Source of the DNA: Phycisphaerales bacterium
Lineage (GTDB): Bacteria; Planctomycetota; Phycisphaerae; Phycisphaerales; UBA1924
Direction: 5' to 3'
Length of the DNA: 64,000 bases
Assembly: GCA_029260515.1 (NCBI GenBank)
Contig: JAJDDC010000070.1
Location: forward strand, 248,001 to 312,000
The number at the start of each line of letters is the position of its first letter. Positions within the stretch are counted from its first letter, which is position 1. This document shows positions 61,992 through 64,000 of the stretch, piece after piece. Below the pieces are notes generated by a model. That model searched no databases, was not told where the DNA came from, and worked only from the letters and a program-made list of their open reading frames with translations. Both the position numbers and the translations under genes were made by a program.

Positions 61992-62329
61992 TCCCGCTGC
62001 CGATCTGGCAGAGCGGGCGGCGCCGCCCACGCGATAGGTCCGAGTGCGCCCTTGGGCGTCGCAATCCGACGCGGATACGGGCCCGCAGACCCCATACAGG
62101 GTGGTTTGGCCAACTGGCAGGGGTGTTGCAGCCGATAGACCCGGAGGCCCGTCCCAGGCGTACTCAGCCTGGGCGGACCGATAGGATCCCCCGGGAGTGC
62201 GTGGAATACGCCCGCCCGGTCAGCGAATCAGGGATTCGGGCGGCGCTGTGATAGGGAGCGACGCCCGGCGGAGGAAGGCTGGCCACACCAGCGGCCACCA
62301 GAGGGTCCCCGAGGGCCCGGGAGCGACCG
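61992..62329. other. 338-base gap upstream of clpC with hairpins
   Basis: No gene is visible. The first part has a hairpin, CCCGCTGCC-gatct-GGC..AGCGGG (61993-62017), just after the lipoprotein stop, without a T run. A second, perfect 7-bp inverted repeat, CCCAGGC-gtactca-GCCTGGG (62153-62173), lies about 157 bases before the clpC start. I see no CtsR heptad pair or CIRCE element, so any stress regulation of clpC would use another operator. Confidence 0.4.
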
Positions 62330-64000
62330 ATGTTCGAGCGATTCACAGACCGTGCCCGCAAGGTGATGGCCCTGGCCAACCAGGAGGCGCAGCGGTTCAA
62401 CCACGAGTACATCGGGACCGAGCACATCCTCCTGGGCCTGGTCAAGGAGGGCTCGGGGGTTGGCGCCAACGTGCTCAAGAACCTGGACGTGGACCTGCGG
62501 AAGGTCCGCCTCGAGGTCGAGAAGCTCGTCAAGGCGGGCCCCGAGATGGTGACGATGGGCAAGCTGCCCCAGACGCCGCGGGCCAAGAAGGTCATCGAGT
62601 ACGCGATCGAGGAAGCACGCAACCTGAACCACAACTACGTGGGCACCGAGCACCTGCTGCTGGGACTGCTGCGTGAGCACGACGGCGTGGCGGCGCAGGT
62701 GCTGATGAACCTGGGGCTGAAGCTCGAGGAGGTCCGCGAGGAGGTCCTGAACCTTCTGGGCGCGGGCGCCGAGAGCGAGGGCGGCGAGGCCGCGACCGCC
62801 GGCGGCGGAGGCGGCTCGGGCGAGACGCGGTCGGCCAAGAGCAAGAGCAAGACGCCCGCGCTGGACAGCTTCGGGCGCGACCTGACGGAGCTGGCCAAGG
62901 AGGGCGCGCTGGATCCGGTGATCGGGCGTGCCAACGAGATCGAGCGCGTGACGCAGGTGCTGTGCCGACGCACGAAGAACAACCCTGTGCTGCTGGGCGA
63001 GGCGGGCGTGGGCAAGACCGCGATCGTCGAGGGCCTCGCGCAGCGGATCATCGCGGGCGACGTGCCCGAGATCCTGCACGACAAGCGTCTGGTCGTCCTC
63101 GACCTGGCGATGATGGTCGCGGGCACGAAGTACCGCGGGCAGTTCGAGGAGCGGATCAAGGCGGTCATGAACGAGGTCCGTCGGGCCAAGAACGTGATCC
63201 TGTTCATCGACGAGCTGCACACGCTGGTCGGGGCGGGCGGGGCGGAGGGCGCGATCGACGCGTCCAACGTGCTCAAGCCCGCGCTGGCGCGTGGCGAGAT
63301 CCAGTGCATCGGCGCGACGACGTTCGACGAGTACCGCAAGTACATCGAGAAGGACGCGGCCCTCGCCCGTCGCTTCCAGTCGATCCCGGTCGATCCGCCG
63401 AGCAACGAGCAGACGGTCGAGATCCTCAAGGGTCTGCGCGACAAGTACGAGGCGCACCACCGGGTGCGGATCACCGACGAGGCGGTCAAGGCGGCGGTGG
63501 ACCTGAGCGGGCGGTACATCACCGGGCGTGTGCAGCCCGACAAGTCGATCGACGTGATCGACGAGGCCGGGGCGCGGGTTCGTATCAAGAGCATGACCAA
63601 GCCGCCAAACCTCGCGGAGATCGAGGGCGACATCGAGCGTCTGTCGATCGAGAAGGACGAGGCGGTGAAGGGCGCGGACTACGAGCGTGCCGCCGAGCTG
63701 CGCGACCGGGCCGAGAAGCTCCGGAAGCAGAAGGAAGAGATCCAGAAGGACTGGCGCGCCAAGGCCCAGGAAGTGGACGGGATCGTTGACGAGGAGGTCA
63801 TCGCCGAGGTGGTCTCCAAGATGACGGGCGTGCCGTTGCAGAAGCTCGAGAAGGAGGAGGCCCAGCGCCTGCTCGGCCTCGAGGACGAGCTGCACAAGCG
63901 CGTCATCAGCCAGCACGAGGCGATCAAGGTCGTCTCCAAGGCGATCCGCCGGGCTCGCGCGGGCCTCAAGGACCCCAAGCGCCCGATGGGCAGCTTCATC
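62330..64000 (+). CDS. clpC: ATP-dependent Clp protease ATPase ClpC, 3' end outside
   Basis: The first about 557 residues of a ClpC/ClpA-type unfoldase, cut by the window end. From ATG 62330 the protein begins [20 protein letters not shown], with two N-terminal Clp-N repeats ([13 protein letters not shown] and [13 protein letters not shown]). A Gly/Ser linker (about 148-175) follows. D1 carries Walker [16 protein letters not shown] and Walker [16 protein letters not shown]. The UVR-type middle segment is [15 protein letters not shown], which places it in the ClpC branch. D2 begins near the end ([15 protein letters not shown]) and continues beyond 64000. Confidence 0.95.
   Translation, partial: MFERFTDRARKVMALANQEAQRFNHEYIGTEHILLGLVKEGSGVGANVLKNLDVDLRKVRLEVEKLVKAGPEMVTMGKLPQTPRAKKVIEYAIEEARNLNHNYVGTEHLLLGLLREHDGVAAQVLMNLGLKLEEVREEVLNLLGAGAESEGGEAATAGGGGGSGETRSAKSKSKTPALDSFGRDLTELAKEGALDPVIGRANEIERVTQVLCRRTKNNPVLLGEAGVGKTAIVEGLAQRIIAGDVPEILHDKRLVVLDLAMMVAGTKYRGQFEERIKAVMNEVRRAKNVILFIDELHTLVGAGGAEGAIDASNVLKPALARGEIQCIGATTFDEYRKYIEKDAALARRFQSIPVDPPSNEQTVEILKGLRDKYEAHHRVRITDEAVKAAVDLSGRYITGRVQPDKSIDVIDEAGARVRIKSMTKPPNLAEIEGDIERLSIEKDEAVKGADYERAAELRDRAEKLRKQKEEIQKDWRAKAQEVDGIVDEEVIAEVVSKMTGVPLQKLEKEEAQRLLGLEDELHKRVISQHEAIKVVSKAIRRARAGLKDPKRPMGSFI

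Overview
This is a very G+C-rich bacterial chromosome segment with densely packed genes on both strands. It looks like Planctomycetota, most likely class Phycisphaerae. The indicators are three secreted proteins ending in the Cys-bounded 'GC-type' dockerin tag, a Lys/Ala/Thr-rich histone-like protein, many small lipoproteins, paired sulfotransferases, a large PQQ-propeller protein and dispersed complex I genes. I see no rRNA, tRNA, CRISPR array, prophage or plasmid functions. The identification rests on gene content only.

Layout. Positions 1-7.2 kb hold lipoproteins, NuoE, a GC-dockerin protein, two trypsin-like lipoproteins facing each other, an unrecognised 309-residue protein and NuoD. From 7.2 to 19 kb there are a metal permease, leucyl aminopeptidase, HIT and PilZ proteins, class II DAHP synthase, the histone-like gene with a clear terminator, a GT4 glycosyltransferase, a 640-base gap with two convergent terminators, an MBL-like protein, SurE and a dockerin-type secreted protein. 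From 19 to 28.4 kb, in minus-strand order, lies a nonulosonic (sialic/legionaminic-like) acid locus: a 1222-residue Maf fusion, NeuA, NeuB, a REP-associated transposase and NeuC, followed by an HDOD protein. From 28.4 to 39.7 kb there are a SPOR-like lipoprotein, FlgM, a ROK kinase, IspE, Nif3, the PQQ protein, small membrane and lipoproteins, LptB and DUF4870. From 39.8 to 52.8 kb there are a polytopic membrane protein, two GC-dockerin proteins, a P-loop-like protein, SucD, a CHASE hybrid kinase, PurU, an RMD1-like protein, an amidohydrolase and a pirin. From 52.8 to 64 kb there are a TauE/SafE permease, DinB, tandem sulfotransferases, an FHA-GAF histidine kinase with a SpoIIE-type phosphatase, HolA, a lipoprotein and the start of ClpC, cut by the window end.

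How the genes work together. NeuC, NeuB and NeuA would make a CMP-activated nonulosonic acid, and the Maf-type N-terminal half of the fusion is the expected transferase onto flagellin or another surface protein. FlgM nearby and a possible FliA-type promoter before the HDOD gene fit a motility setting. The back part of the fusion resembles a sugar nucleotidyltransferase followed by a radical-SAM/SPASM fold without its cluster cysteines, which makes it the most unusual gene here.

Repeats. Three families of short paired inverted repeats (REP/BIME-like) are visible. Family A flanks a RAYT transposase inserted between neuB and neuC, with a second copy at 8.6 kb that has no transposase. Family B occurs between convergent genes and also inside the reading frame of the permease gene. 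Family C lies upstream of the permease. The 15.1-15.8 kb gap may encode two small RNAs.
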